Assembly (NCBI RefSeq): GCF_030052815.1
Contig: NC_079500.1
Location: 7,462,298 to 7,526,297, forward strand
Direction of reading: 5' to 3'
DNA length: 64,000 nt
Source: Hevea brasiliensis
Lineage: Eukaryota > Streptophyta > Magnoliopsida > Malpighiales > Euphorbiaceae
The stretch's first letter is position 1. Each line of letters opens with the position of its first letter. This document shows, one piece after another, positions 1-11,677 of this stretch. The notes beneath the pieces were generated by a model. The model saw only the letters and a list, made by a program, of their open reading frames with translations. It was not told where the DNA came from and searched no databases. Both the position numbers and the translations under genes were made by a program.

Positions 1-923
1 GCAAGTTTTGACAGATATGAAATTTGACAAAATTAGGCTCGCAGAGTTGCATAAGCTATGCACTCTTCTCATGCACTTTGCAATATGAATGAAAATGGCA
101 AGAATTGTGGTTATGCAGGATTGCATAAGCTATGCAGTTGCTTATGCACAATTCAACAAGATTAATATTGCAATGGAAAATTATTTGCAAGTGTGAAAAA
201 TACCCTAGAATGAGGAAATATAATTCTATGAAGCATAAACCATGAGAAATTTTCACCAAAAACACATCAATATATACAAAATCAATCAAAATTTCATCAT
301 ACATGCTTGTAAAAGTGAACCCTACATAAAAGGCATTTGTGACCCATTCCATATTGACTCAAATTCTGCAAATCAACATCTGGCACATAAAACTCCATAA
401 ATTCTACATGAAGTTGCATCTATCCACAAATGAGAAATGAACTCCCCAAGTTTTGCCAAGAAAATGCAATTTGTCCACCTTGAATCCACAACCCAAATAA
501 GCTCAAAACTACAAAGATGACTCACTCACCACCATATTAACATTATAAGCACAAATACTTAAAAGTTACACACCCAACCTCACCAAGAACATAAGACAGG
601 TGCTGTAGATCCTTCCTTGCTGCAGAATTTCTTTTTCCTCTCTGCATAAACCAGGTAGCAGCTCCTGCACAGGTTATGCAGCAAAAAACCAATCAGTTTT
701 TGGGAGAGTTTGAAGGACAAAATTTTCAAGTTAAGAATCACTCCCCAGCAGTTCACCAACCTTTCTTCATTGAAATACATCTACAAGGGACAAAATTCAA
801 CAATGTTAAAAATTGAATTTGGGGAGATTCAAGATAAAAACAAAAGTAATGAAAGTAAAAGTAAATCGGCAAAAGCAAAATAAAAGGACTTGGGATGCCT
901 CCCAAGAGGGCTAATTTATAGTC
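1..923 (-). other. non-coding 3' internal region of Athila copy 1
   Basis: This lies downstream of integrase and has no convincing ORF. It matches the region after integrase in the plus-strand copy (about 60968-61880). Near 46-165 it contains the first units of the TGCATAAGCTATGCA-type palindromic repeat that forms a 12-unit array at 61770-62660 in copy 2. The rest of the array is beyond the left edge. Confidence 0.8.
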
Positions 924-2387
924 TTAGCTGGACTTTTCATGAATTTCACTGAAAAGAGGTGAGGGATTGGAGAGCTTGTAACAGCTTGCTCCCTTTATCG
1001 GGTCTCCAGTTATGTAATGTTTCAATCTATGCCCATTGACCTTAAAATTTTCAGATTTTTCACTCCAAATTTCAATTGCTCCATAAGGGAAAACCTTAGA
1101 AACTCTATATGGACCAGTCCACCTTGATTTAAGTTTTCTAGGGAACAATTTCAATCTTGAGTTGAACAATAAAACTGAATCACCTTCTTTGAATTCCTTT
1201 TTTCTAAGATGCTTATCATGCCAAACTTTAGTTCTTTCTTTGTAAATACGGGCACTTTCATAAGCATCCATCCTCAATTCTTCAAGCTCATTAAGTTGCA
1301 ATAGTCTCTTTTCACCAGCTTGCTTAAGATCAAAATTCAAAGTCTGAATGTCCCAATATGCTCTATGTTCTAGCTCCACAGGTAAATGACAAGACTTACC
1401 ATACACCAACCTAAAGGGAGTAGTTCCTATAGGGGTTTTGTAAGCAGTCCTATATGCCCATAAAGCATCATCTAGTTTGATAGACCAATCTTTCCGAGAA
1501 TTGTTCACTGTTTTCTCCAAGATATGTTTGAGCTCTCTGTTAGAAATTTCAACTTGTCCTGAAGTTTGAAGATGGTATGGGGTAGCTATCTTGTGCACTA
1601 CACCATACTTCCTCATTAAGCTCTCAAATTGCTTATTACAAAAATGGGAACCCCCATCACTAATTACAGTCCTAGGAGCTCCGAATCTGCTCAAGACAAA
1701 TTTCTTTAAGAATTTCACTACCACTCTAGCATCATTAGTTGGAGTTGCAATAGCTTCCACCCACTTTGACACATAGTCAACTCCAACTAGAATGTATTTA
1801 TTACCAAATGAAGGAGGAAATGGCCCCATAAAATCGATTCCCCATACATCAAATAATTCTACTTCAAGAATACCATTTAGGGGCATTTGATCTCTTTTTG
1901 ACAAGCTTCCACTCCTTTGACATTTATCACATTCCAACACAAATTTTCTCACATCCTTAAAAAGATTTGGCCAAAAGAAACCAGCTTGCAAAATTTTACT
2001 AGCTGTTTTAGAGATTCCAAAATGTCCTCCATAATCAGAAGCATGGCAATGATGCATAATACTCTGTGTCTCCTCATCAGGAATACATCTTCTAATTAGA
2101 CCATCACAACATCTCCTAAAGAGTAAAGGATCATCCCATCTATAAAATTTTGCCTCATGCAAAAACTTTTTCTTTTGTTGCCATGTCATTCCTAGAGGTA
2201 AAACTCCACAAGATAGATAATTCACAAAGTCTGCATACCAAGGTAGTTTAGCAACAAGAGAGAAAAGTTGTTCATCCAAGAAAAACTCATCAATAGGGAT
2301 TTCATCCAATTCTTCATCATCCAATTTCAGCCTACTAAGATTATCTGCAACTACATTTTCAGCTCCCTTCTTATCTCTAATCTCCAA
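924..2387 (-). pseudogene. Athila copy 1 pol: integrase domain
   Basis: Open stretch of about 487 codons encoding the C-terminal part of pol. It begins with the end of the RNase H connection ([19 protein letters not shown]). A zinc-binding H2C2 region follows, with [13 protein letters not shown] and then CDKC. The DDE catalytic core comes next: D in [10 protein letters not shown] in VISDGGSHF and E in [11 protein letters not shown]-terminal part with the GPYRV chromatin-like segment ends the frame. The first codon is not a real start: this is the same frame as the RT open stretch, separated only by a TAA where copy 2 has CAA (CTA CAA GAG). Integrase itself looks undamaged, but it is part of a broken polyprotein. 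Confidence 0.92.
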
Positions 2388-3887
2388 ATCAAACTCTTAT
2401 AGCATCAAAATCCACCTAATGAGCCTAGGTTTAGCCTCCTTTTTACGGAGTAAATACCTGATGGCTGCATGATCTGAAAATATAACCACCTTTGAGTCAA
2501 TAATGTAAGGTCTGAACTTTTCCAATGCAAAGACAATTGCTAAAAATTCCTTTTCAGTTGTTGCATAATTTGTTTGAGCCTCATCCAGTGTTCTATTAGC
2601 ATAATAAATAGCATAAGCCTTTTTGTCCTTTCTTTGACCAAGAACAGCTCCAATTGCATAGTTGCTAGCATCACACATAATTTCAAAAGGTAGGCTCCAA
2701 TCAGGTGGTTGCATGATTGGTGCAGTGATAAGAGCTTGCTTCAACCTGCAAAAGGCATCCAAACACTCTTGGTCAAATACAAATAGTGTGTCATTACTTA
2801 ACAAATTAGACAAAGGTTTAGCTATTTTAGAAAAATCCTTGATAAAGCGTCTGTAGAACCCGGCATGTCCTAGAAAACTTCGAATTCCCTTGACATTGGT
2901 AGGAGGAGCCATCTTCTCTATCACTTCAACCTTGGCTTTATCAACCTCTATTCCTCTGTTAGACACCAAATGTCCAAGCACTATCCCTTCCTGAACCATG
3001 AAATGACATTTTTCCCAGTTTAACACAAGGTCAGTATCTGCACATCGCTCCATTATATCTTCAATGAAATCTGAGAAGATTGCCATCATGCATCTTTGAA
3101 AAGTGGCTGGTGCATTACACAACCCAAATGGCATCCTCCTATAAGCAAAGGTTCCATATGGACAAGTAAAAGTGGTTTTCTCTTGATCATTTGGATGGAT
3201 AGGGATTTGAAAAAAACCAGAGTATCCATCTAAATAGCAAAAATAAGAATGCCTAGCCAGTCTTTCTAACATCTGATCAATGAAGGGAAGTGGAAAATGA
3301 TCTTTTCTAGTGGCTATATTTAATTTTCTGTAATCTATACACATTCGCCAACTAGTCACTGTTCTGGTGGGAATTAATTCATTATTTTCATTTTTGACAA
3401 CTGTCATTCCACCCTTTTTTGGGACAACATGTACTGGGCTCACCCAAATGGCATGCGAGATGGGATATATGATCCCTGCATCAAGCAACTTTAAAATTTC
3501 CTTTTTAACAACTTCTTTCATATTTGGGTTTAACCTCCTCTGATGTTCAATAGATGGCTTACAATTTTCTTCCAAAATAATTCTATGCATGCAAAAGTGT
3601 GGGCTTATTCCCTTAATGTCATCTATGGTGTATCCTAAAACTTTTCTGAATTGCCTCAACATTCTTAACAACTTATCAGCCTCTAAGGTACTCAAGTTTG
3701 CATTTACAATTACTGGATAAGTGTTATTAGTGCCAAGAAATTCATACCTGAGCTGAGAAGGAAGTTGCTTAAGTTCTACCTTAGGTGCATCTTCTTCCTT
3801 GAATAATGGTTGCTTAGATTCGACTTTTTCCTTTTGTGTGAGTTGAAAAACTGGAGCAGAAATGAATGGTGGACTTCCCTCTAAATG
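2388..3887 (-). pseudogene. Athila copy 1 pol: reverse transcriptase and RNase H, catalytic segment lost
   Basis: It encodes a Ty3/Gypsy [41 protein letters not shown] and [21 protein letters not shown] are visible. The RNase H-like domain follows ([40 protein letters not shown]). After EDIME the sequence jumps straight to [11 protein letters not shown]. Copy 2 has 25 more residues here, including the FMDD catalytic motif. The loss is exactly 75 nt and in frame; the junction is between bases 3047 and 3048. Without the two aspartates the RT cannot polymerise. The stretch ends in a TAA (CAA in copy 2). The 5' part up to 3887 is open, with no start codon, in the protease frame. Confidence 0.93.
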
Positions 3888-4484
3888 TTAAGCATATGCA
3901 GCCACATGAGGGTTGTCATAGTCTATGCCTCCTCCATGAACCAAATAATTTTCAAGTGGATCTTCTGGATATCTTTTTCTGAAGTGTTTTTCAACCAGTT
4001 CATCAATGATATCAACTCTTAAGCAAGTATCAGCTTCAGAATGATGTTTCTTCATAGTGTTATTAATATTGAAAACCAATTGATCTTCACCAACTATAAG
4101 AGTCAATTTTTCTCCCTTAACATCAATCAATGCTCCTGCTGTAGCTAGAAAGGGTCTTCCCAAGATAATTGGAATATTAGAATCCTCTTCCATGTCCAAG
4201 ATGACAAAGTCAACAGGTATATAGAACTTCCCAACCTTTAAAGGCACATTCTCCAAAATCCCTTCAGGATACTTAATTGATCTGTCAGCTAGCTGAAGAG
4301 AAATGTGGGTTGGTTTAAGATCTCCCATATTGAGCTTTTCAAAAATGGAAAGGGGCATAAGGCTAACACTAGCCCCTAAATCACATAAAGCTTTTATAGA
4401 ACATGATTCCCCAATGTGGCATGGAATTGAAAAACTCCCTGGATCTTTGAGCTTTGGGGGGAAGTTTCCTTTGAAGGATAGCAC
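3888..4484 (-). pseudogene. Athila copy 1 aspartic protease region
   Basis: Retropepsin-like domain. The active-site motif is ALCDLGASVSLMP and the later conserved motif is IILGRPFLATAGALIDV. It continues gag in a shifted frame: a run of six G (4456-4461 on the plus strand) replaces the five-base equivalent in copy 2, giving a +1 shift between gag and protease. It ends at 3888-3890 in a TAA where copy 2 has CAA. The first codon is GTG and is not a genuine start. A programmed frameshift is possible but a homopolymer slip is more likely, because the related copy has no extra base there. Confidence 0.88.
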
Positions 4485-6411
4485 TACATTCTTCTGTCAA
4501 AGCTACAGTTTCATGGTCTTCAATTCTTCTCTTGTTTGAGAGAATTTCTTTTAAGAATTTCGCATAAGAGGGCATTTGTGAAAGAGCATCAACAAAAGGC
4601 AAATTTATGTAAAGCTTCTTCAAAACTTCTAAGAACTTCCCAAATTGCTTATCAAGCTTGGCTTTGTGAAATCTTTGTGGAAAGGGAAGCTGTGGCTTGT
4701 AGGGCTCAGGAGGTATATACTTCTCTTCCTTCTCTTCAATTTTCTCTTTACATTTTTCTGCACTCTCTTGTTTTTCACTTTCTTGTTTTTCACCCTCATC
4801 AGTTTCTTTCTCATTTTCTCTCTTCTCACTATTTTCACTCTTCTCATTATTTACAACTTTCCCACTTCTTAAAGTAATAGCTTGACACTGCTCTCTTGGG
4901 TTTTCTGGTTGACTTGGAAGCTTACCAAAAGTCTTGGCACCTGAGGAAGATGCTTGTTGTGCAATCTGATTTTCCAGCATTCTGTTATGTGTTTGCATCT
5001 GTTCTAGCCTTGCTTTCATCTCTCTCATCTCCTCATCATGCTTATTTTGGTTGGCAAGAATCTGTTGTAATAAAGCTTCTGTGGTGGGACTTTGTTCTTG
5101 CTGTTTTGGTGGAGGGTTCATATTTTTCTGCTGAAAATTAGGCAATGGTTGCCTATTTTGCTGATATAGAATTCCTTGTTGCTGTTGTGGTTGAAAATTC
5201 TGATTTGGAACTTGACTTTGCTGATTTCCCCATGAAAAGTTAGGATGATTCCTCCAAGTTGGATTATAGGTTTGAGAGTAAAGATTCCCCATTTGTTTGT
5301 TTCCATAATTACCAACTTATGCAGCTTGCTCTCCATAGTCTACTCCACAGCTGGTAGTTCCTTCTGCAAAAGCCACTTGTTGTGAACTTCCAGATGATGA
5401 TGATGAACTAACTAACATACTCAAATCTTCCATCTTCTTAGCCAAAACATTTGTAAGTGCATCAAACTTTGCATTAATCATGTTGAACGGATCAAGATCA
5501 TACATTCCAGCAGCTTGCCTCCTTTGAGTTGGAGCTGGTCCTCTTGGACTACTCCAAAGATGAGTATTTTTTGCAATTTTCTCCAATAGCTCATAAGCTT
5601 CATCTTCATACTTCATAATAAATTCTCCTCCTGTTTGAGCATCAATAATCCCTCTGATTGCAGGAGTAACATTGGTGTAAAAATTCTGATTTATTATCCA
5701 TTTTGGAATGGCATGATGTGGGCATTGTCTCTCTAATTCCTTCCATCTCATCCATGACTCATATAGAGTTTCATCTTCTCTTGGTCTGAAAGCTGTCATT
5801 TGATTCCTCAATTCTTGAGTTTTTCCAGGTGGAAAATATTGTGCAAGAAATGCATCAGTGAGTTGCTCCCAATTTGTGATGGAGTTGTGAGGTAAAGAGT
5901 CAAGCCAATCCAATGCTCTATCTTTCAAAGAGAATGGGAATAACTTCAATCTTGCTGCATCATCAGACACTCCAGGTTGTTTTTGCATGTCACAGATCAT
6001 AGCAAATTTCTTCAGATATGTGTGTGGATTTTCAAAAGGATGTCCTCCGAATTGAGAATTCTGAATCATTTGAAGAACTCCAAAATCCATCTTGTAACTA
6101 TTTGCATCAATTCTTGGTCTTGCTATGCTCTCTCTCAAGTCATCAAAACGAGGAAAGGCATGATCCATCATACTTCCCCTAGGCACATTAGCATTAACAA
6201 CTTCTTCACCTTGGGCTGCATTTTCATTGTTTTGATCATTTCCAGCATTAACACCAATTCTCATTCTTTCATCAGCCATGACTTCTTCTAATTCAGTTTC
6301 TCTCAAAGCTTCTTTTCTTTTTCTGGTTTCTTTCTTGTTGGCTTTACAAAATTTCTCAATTTCAGGATTAAACAGTAAGGATGTGTCACTTGCGCTTCTA
6401 GCTCTTCTCAT
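4462..6411 (-). pseudogene. Athila copy 1 gag
   Basis: Starts at an ATG 111 bases inside the PBS (MRRARSASDTS). It holds the retrotransposon gag core: FPFSLKDRALDWLDSLP, NSITNWEQLTDAFLAQYFPP and ETLYESWMRWKELERQCP. A Gln/Asn/Pro-rich spacer (NFQPQQQQ) and a charged Glu/Lys-rich stretch follow before the protease. The frame is interrupted once at 5317-5319 by TAA, where copy 2 reads TAT (GCA TAT GTT), and the same frame resumes at once. No CCHC knuckle is visible. The product would coat the element's RNA in virus-like particles. Confidence 0.9.
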
Positions 6412-6521
6412 AAAAGATTAAAAGTACCTGAAAAAGAACAATCAAACACAAAATGAAAAGATAACAAAGATAAAACTAAAAACAACTAAAATAATCAAGA
6501 ATTCAATCTTAAACAAACAAC

Positions 6522-6539
6522 TCCCCGGCAACGGCGCCA
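6522..6539 (-). other. primer binding site, tRNA-Asp type (copy 1)
   Basis: On the minus strand this reads TGGCGCCGTTGCCGGGGA, the complement of the 3' end of plant tRNA-Asp. It lies six bases inside the LTR edge. Use of tRNA-Asp is characteristic of Athila elements. Confidence 0.88.
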
Positions 6540-6545
6540 AAAACT

Positions 6546-8168
6546 TGATGTGGCCCAACCGCAAGTGCACGGGTCGTACAAGTAGTATAGAAAAAGATAT
6601 CGTTCCCACGAGGAGTTGTGTTAATGATTGAATTTTTGATATAAAAAGTTGACTAAATTGAACTATCTTTGAAATTAAAGAGATAAATTGATGGGTATTG
6701 GAGTATGAAATCTATATGTGCAAAATTAATAATATATCCAACAATGTATTAATTAAACTAAAATTGCATCAATTTTAAATAAGCAAGTTGAAATATGGCA
6801 AAATTAAAATGGCAAGCAATTAATTTTAATTAAAAATTAACAATTATGAAAAGGCAATTCCGGAGTTCGGGATTTCATATTCGAGCTATTTTGGGATTTT
6901 AAATTGGTTATCCAATATCGTGGAACTTACGGGTTTTAAGGAGATTAATTCTCAAATCCTTTGAATACCCTTTCGAGTGAGACAAAGAGTGCCTTAATCA
7001 ATCTAATCCTACTTTCGTGGAGTTAGAATTAATTAAGACCCATTAAGTTCTTTAATTAATCTGTGAATCCTCTTAATCCTTAGTCTATTTCTAGATCTAG
7101 ATTAATTAAGTCCAATTTCTTGATTATCTATCACAAGGCCTTCTCCTTTCGGTGCCTCAACCATGGATTAAGAACATTACTCAATGGGATCCTACACTAA
7201 GCATGTCATTAAGCACACAAAAAATGAATAAAACTCATTAAGACCAGAAAATATGGATTACCCAATCAAAATCCACAAAATATCTCAAATATTACAACCC
7301 TTACTCCAGAATCAAAATAAAACTACTCACTATCCATAATGTTTACAAGAAATTATGAGTTTATAAGGAAATAAAGCTTTAATCTAAGCTAAGAAACAAG
7401 AAACTAAGCACTAGAAATGTAAGGAAAGAAAGAAAATCTGCAAATCTTGGTTGAAAATGGTGTGGAAGGTGAAAATGACTCTTCAGCTGCTACCTCCCTC
7501 TTCCTTTCCTTTTCTGCTCCTTGTCCCCTCTTTGTCCCTGCTTTCTAAAATGGGAAATGGGACTATTTATAGCATTTTCTGACATGGAGCCCTAAAATGG
7601 TGTGTTTGAGGAGGGATTTTCTGAGGGAATCTTCTGCCAGCTCATTAATGAACTCTTTATGGGACTGCATAAGTGGACTGCATAAGTCATGCAGTCCCTT
7701 ATGCAGTTTTCGGCTGGTTTCTGGTTCACTTATGCGAAACTGCATGACTTGGTGCATAGGTTATGCACAATTCCGTGAAAGTGCATAAGGGAGGCGTGAA
7801 TGTGCATAAGCTATGCAGTCTCCTTATGCACATTTCGGCAGGTATTGGAACAGTGGTTTTTCTCCTTATGCAGATCCGCATAGCTTATGCGGCAAGTTAT
7901 GCACAATTTGGTCAATGCATATTTCAGCTTGAAAACTTGTTTTTGACATCTTTGGCTGTAGAAATCACTCCTCAATGGCAAAATTTCTCTTCAGTCCTTC
8001 AAAAACACCATTTTTCCTACAAAACAAAGTAAAAATTACAAATTAATGCAAAATTGACAACTATGAAAAACTAACTAAATAACTAATGAAATTGGCTAAA
8101 AATGACTAATAATAAAATAAAATGGCTATGAAACTAGACCTAAATGACTATGCAAAATGTATGCATCA
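6546..8168 (-). repeat. 5' LTR of Athila copy 1 (1623 bp)
   Basis: In element orientation it starts TGATGCATACATTTTGC at 8168 and ends CCACATCA at 6546, so it has the TG...CA ends of an LTR. It aligns along its length with the LTR at 53647-55246. Between about 7660 and 7910 it carries several copies of the palindromic TGCATAAG..TTATGCA motif that also makes up the array downstream of pol. The segment just inside the PBS edge (GTGCACGGGTCGTACAAGTAG) is shared by all three Athila-type LTRs here. Outside the LTR the flank begins GACTT, one half of the target duplication. Confidence 0.92.
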
Positions 8169-9605
8169 GACTTAATCTGATACGTCTATCAAGTATTCTT
8201 ATACAATTAGAATTAGAATTAGGATTTACTTCAATTAAAGTAATCCTTATATAATTAAGATTTGTATTAATTAAAGTAAATATCAATTAATATTGGGCCA
8301 CATTAAAGGAATTGATTTTGGCCCATATAGTAATATTAATTACCGGAAAAAATCTTACAATTAATTTATAAATTATAGATTAATTTGAATTATATTAATT
8401 TGTAAATTATCCTAAAAGATGTTAACATCAATATATCATGGTTAAGAAATTTTAAAATCTATAAATTTTTATTAATAAATTAAAATTAAATAATATTTAT
8501 CATTTAAAATTATAATTTTTTTTTATCTCATTTAAATTTAATTTTCTTCAACTAGCATAGTTTCTCTTCATGATAAGAATTAATGTTCAGTCCTTAAACA
8601 CATGCAGCTAGCCGTTAACTAACGATCTTCAAGGCACAGCTATAGTTGTTGAAGTAAGCAGGACGACTGCGAAAGTGTGTGGATTTATTAATTTTTAATA
8701 TTTAAATTGTTAATATATTTGTATTTATAATTAATATTACTTAATTATAATATAATAAATATAAATTTAATATCATATAAATTATTAAAAGACATATCTC
8801 TAAAATCGTTAAGAGAATATAAAATGTTAAAAGAAATAATTACTAGTATAAACTTACATTAATAACCTAAATAATTAAAAAAAATGCATAAAAAAGCAAA
8901 ACAAGACATAAAATATATATTTCAATTTAAAAAAATTACAATCAATTTACTATAAATATAATAATCAACTAATACATTTTATTATTTTCCAATTTATATA
9001 TCTAAAGTTGAATGTAAAAATTATAAGAGTTGAATAAGTAATTAAATAATATTTTTTTAGTGCAATAATACGAAATTATTTAAATAGTATTATGTAAAGT
9101 ATACATAAATTATATGTAAATAGGTTTAATATAGAAAATATTTAAGTAGATAATATTGTAATAATAATACAAAATTCTTTCTCTGAAAGTAAAGAAAGAT
9201 TTAAAATAGTAATAATGATATAAAGTTCATATTTATTATTTAATAAATATGAAATAAATTATAATAATTTGTTCTTTAAAAAATTACAATAATTCATTTT
9301 TTAGAAAAAAACGAAAGATATTTAATTAATTAAAAATAAAAGACAAAAGTGAAGTACAAATTAACATATAATATTTTTCATAAATAAATTTATAAGAAAA
9401 GAATATAAAAAATTTTTCAATAATATATTTAATTAATCGCAAAGGCCTTACATTTTAAAAATTAATTTTTAAAATATAATAATTTAAATAATAAAAATTA
9501 AGATAGTAACATTAATAATAATTATTTATTTAAATTTTTGTAACATATCTAGCTAAATACTTGTATAGCTAAATACTTATATCATGTACAAATTCAATAA
9601 AAATC

Positions 9606-9695
<90 letters not shown>

Positions 9696-9766
9696 CTTTT
9701 TACTAAAATTATTTAATATTTTTTCATAATTTTCATAATTTGATTGTTATTCATTGACTGTAATTT
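8169..9766. other. AT-rich intergenic spacer
   Basis: No reading frame with recognisable content on either strand. Very AT-rich with scattered homopolymers and the TA microsatellite at 9610-9694. Confidence 0.7.
9610..9694. repeat. (TA)n microsatellite
   Basis: Uninterrupted TA dinucleotide run of about 85 bp. Confidence 0.97.
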
Positions 9767-10068
9767 TACTTACAAAAGAATACGAACATTTTCTTGTCGT
9801 TAATAATTGTCTATAAAATTACTTTATTATCGGTAATTAGTGACTTATTAAAGCTTTCATCAATAAATAATCAGTAGCTTAAGATCTCACAAACTAACTG
9901 ATTAAAAATTTCACTTTACTGATGAAATATTCCATCGACAAATTGATTGACAAAAACTTTTTTTATTAATAAAAATCATCTTTATGAATGAAAATTTTCA
10001 TCAATAGTTGGTCAATAATGATAATTACCAATAAAATATAAGCCATATTTTGCCTTTTTCTTGTAATG
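9767..10068. mobile_element. possible small CACTA-like MITE
   Basis: The right end reads CCTTTTTCTTGTAATG, like the CACTA terminus CACTACAAGAAAAA in reverse complement with one change. The left side near 9767 has ACTTACAAAAGAATACG, a weaker inverted match. Internal short repeats around CGACAAATTGATTGAC and CATCAATAG resemble subterminal repeats. No coding capacity. The left boundary and target duplication are not clear. Confidence 0.35.
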
Positions 10069-10632
10069 TCCTATCCAACTACTCTCGAGGATATTACATA
10101 TAAATACTTAAAAAAAAAAATTATATATATTGCCTGCATCCTCACAATATTTTTTTATACACTCAGAAAATAAGTAAGTAATCTCAAATAATCTAAAACA
10201 TTTTTCCTAATAGGAATAGTTTTTATCTTATAAATTATATCTAGCAATTATTATCATGTATTAATATAAGATTTTATTAAAATAATTCCATAAATCTATT
10301 GATTATTAATTTATTATTTCTTTAGTCAACCCATTCATATTACATATTCATCAATCCCATTTTTATAATAATAATAATAAATAATTTCAATTAATAATAT
10401 TATAATTATTTTTAAAATTGTAAAACATTGAACTTGAGTCATAATGAAATTAATAAAAAAAAATAACAATAGAAAATGAAATTAATAATAAAGTCAAACA
10501 AACACTACTTTATCTCCACATTAGCTGGATCTCTTCTCTCATAATTAGTTTTTTATTTTATTTTTTTTATATTTCATAAGTATTCCAATCAAATGTAATA
10601 TGAATCGAAACTTGGACAGGTCTACTCCCACC

Positions 10633-10642
10633 TATATATATA
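10633..10642 (+). promoter_or_regulatory. TATA box of CC-only gene 1
   Basis: TATATATATA followed by GTCCTATCTTG. The same TATA plus AGTC context occurs at 22041 and 26441, upstream of related genes. A leader of roughly 60 bases follows, then a splice donor (CGAG|GTACGT at 10722/10723). Confidence 0.65.
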
Positions 10643-10722
10643 GTCCTATCTTGTCTTCGCTGGTCATCACCTTGTGGCTGTCATTTTACTTGGTGGCCGC
10701 GTCAGGAATAATTCTCAACGAG

Positions 10723-10828
10723 GTACGTAATGTATCGAACCCATTTCTCATCAATTCCTTAATTCTCTGTTAATCTACTAATTCGTAATTACATTATCTC
10801 ATCAGTTACTGGGCTATAAATTGTCAAG
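10723..10828 (+). other. probable 5'-UTR intron of CC-only gene 1
   Basis: Donor GAG|GTACGTAA at 10723 and acceptor TGTCAAG|GTC ending at 10828, eleven bases before the ATG. An alternative acceptor ends at 10805 (CATCAG). The two paralogues have the same arrangement, with an acceptor followed by GT a short way before the start codon. Confidence 0.55.
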
Positions 10829-10839
10829 GTCATTTCCCC

Positions 10840-11304
10840 ATGGCAATTCTTGCAATTCTGGCACTATTAGTCGGTATTTGTTCGCTGTCATTCACTGTTG
10901 GAAGCGCAATATGGGGCAAATGGAAGAAGATATGTTCTGATGCTAAGAAAGTGGTACATAACTTCAAGAATTTGAGCTCGGAGTTAGAAGCTCTGCTTCA
11001 TTTAGGGACGGACATGGAGAGGATGGCCACTGAACGTGGAATAACTTCTGATCATGAATACAACTACTGGAGGAACACAAGAATATTTGAGATATGTCAT
11101 GAAGCTGGAAATTTGATTAGACGTTATAAACTGGAAGAGAACCTGTCTAAAAAGCAGCTAGCAGAACTCAGCAAAAAAATGGAGGACTGTGCAAAAAGAG
11201 TTAGAAACCTGCGTAAAGATGCAGAAAAATTTTTTCCTAGATTTGAAAAGAAAAGCAGAAAAAGAATCAAATCAAAAGCAAAGGAACCCAGAAAAGGAAA
11301 ATAA
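10840..11304 (+). CDS. CC-only NLR-like protein 1 (154 aa)
   Basis: Small protein resembling the isolated N-terminal coiled-coil domain of RPS2/At4g27190-type CC-NB-LRR receptors. Residues 1-25 form a hydrophobic helix (MAILAILALLVGICSLSF). A heptad-like helix follows (NFKNLSSELEALLHLGTDME) with the family phrase TDMER, then a Tyr-x-x-Trp region and a closing LSKKM helix. The last 20 residues are strongly basic (KKSRKRIKSKAK) and could be a nuclear signal; neither paralogue has this tail. No NB-ARC or LRR follows and the gene ends at its own stop. In full-length receptors the CC domain oligomerises and signals; a free one could act as helper, decoy or inhibitor. The family is inferred from pattern, not from a search. 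Confidence 0.7.
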   Translation: MAILAILALLVGICSLSFTVGSAIWGKWKKICSDAKKVVHNFKNLSSELEALLHLGTDMERMATERGITSDHEYNYWRNTRIFEICHEAGNLIRRYKLEENLSKKQLAELSKKMEDCAKRVRNLRKDAEKFFPRFEKKSRKRIKSKAKEPRKGK

Positions 11305-11677
11305 TAAGAATCTGTGTTCTCCTGAAGTACCAGCACAATCTGTGTTCAATCAATGGCTACTGAATAAGAATTAATATCAGAGAGCAGATTTAGATATGGA
11401 TTGTTGAGGTTACGGTTTCACATCCCAAACTTTCATCAAAAGAATAATAGTTTATTCTTCTTCTTGTGAGTTTTTTTTTTTTTTTTCCTGTTTTTCCATT
11501 CATTGTGACTTTACTGGCTGTAATAAAATTTATATGATAATAAATTATTTTGATCATGGGACATAATGACATTTTCTGGGGTTTTTTTTTTTTTAATTCG
11601 ATCAAAGTTTAACAGACTGTTTAATAATTTTAGAAGTTTAAAGGTGGAGAATTATAATATTTAAATTCCAGACCTCA
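11305..11677 (+). other. 3' flank of CC-only gene 1
   Basis: Non-coding. It holds the probable 3' UTR, with TAATAAAATTT near 11520 and GATAATAAAT near 11537 as poly(A)-signal candidates, plus T-runs. Confidence 0.5.

Larger units (their letters stand above)
1..8168 (-). mobile_element. Athila-like Ty3/Gypsy LTR retrotransposon, copy 1, left end cut by window
   Basis: Reading on the minus strand the order is LTR (8168-6546), tRNA-Asp primer site (6539-6522), gag, aspartic protease, reverse transcriptase, RNase H, integrase, then a non-coding 3' part. This is the Ty3/Gypsy order with integrase last. The PBS type and the integrase phrase [12 protein letters not shown] are typical of the Athila lineage. 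The post-pol ORF, PPT and 3' LTR would lie left of base 1. The coding region is dead: three in-frame stops, one frameshift and a 75-nt loss in RT. All but the frameshift leave gag-pol in one continuous frame, so decay is modest. It is closely related to the plus-strand copy at 53647-64000. Confidence 0.93.

Noticed and set aside
4440..4480. Programmed gag-protease frameshift in Athila copy 1
   Set aside because: Copy 2 has no extra base at the same position, so a homopolymer insertion is the simpler reading.
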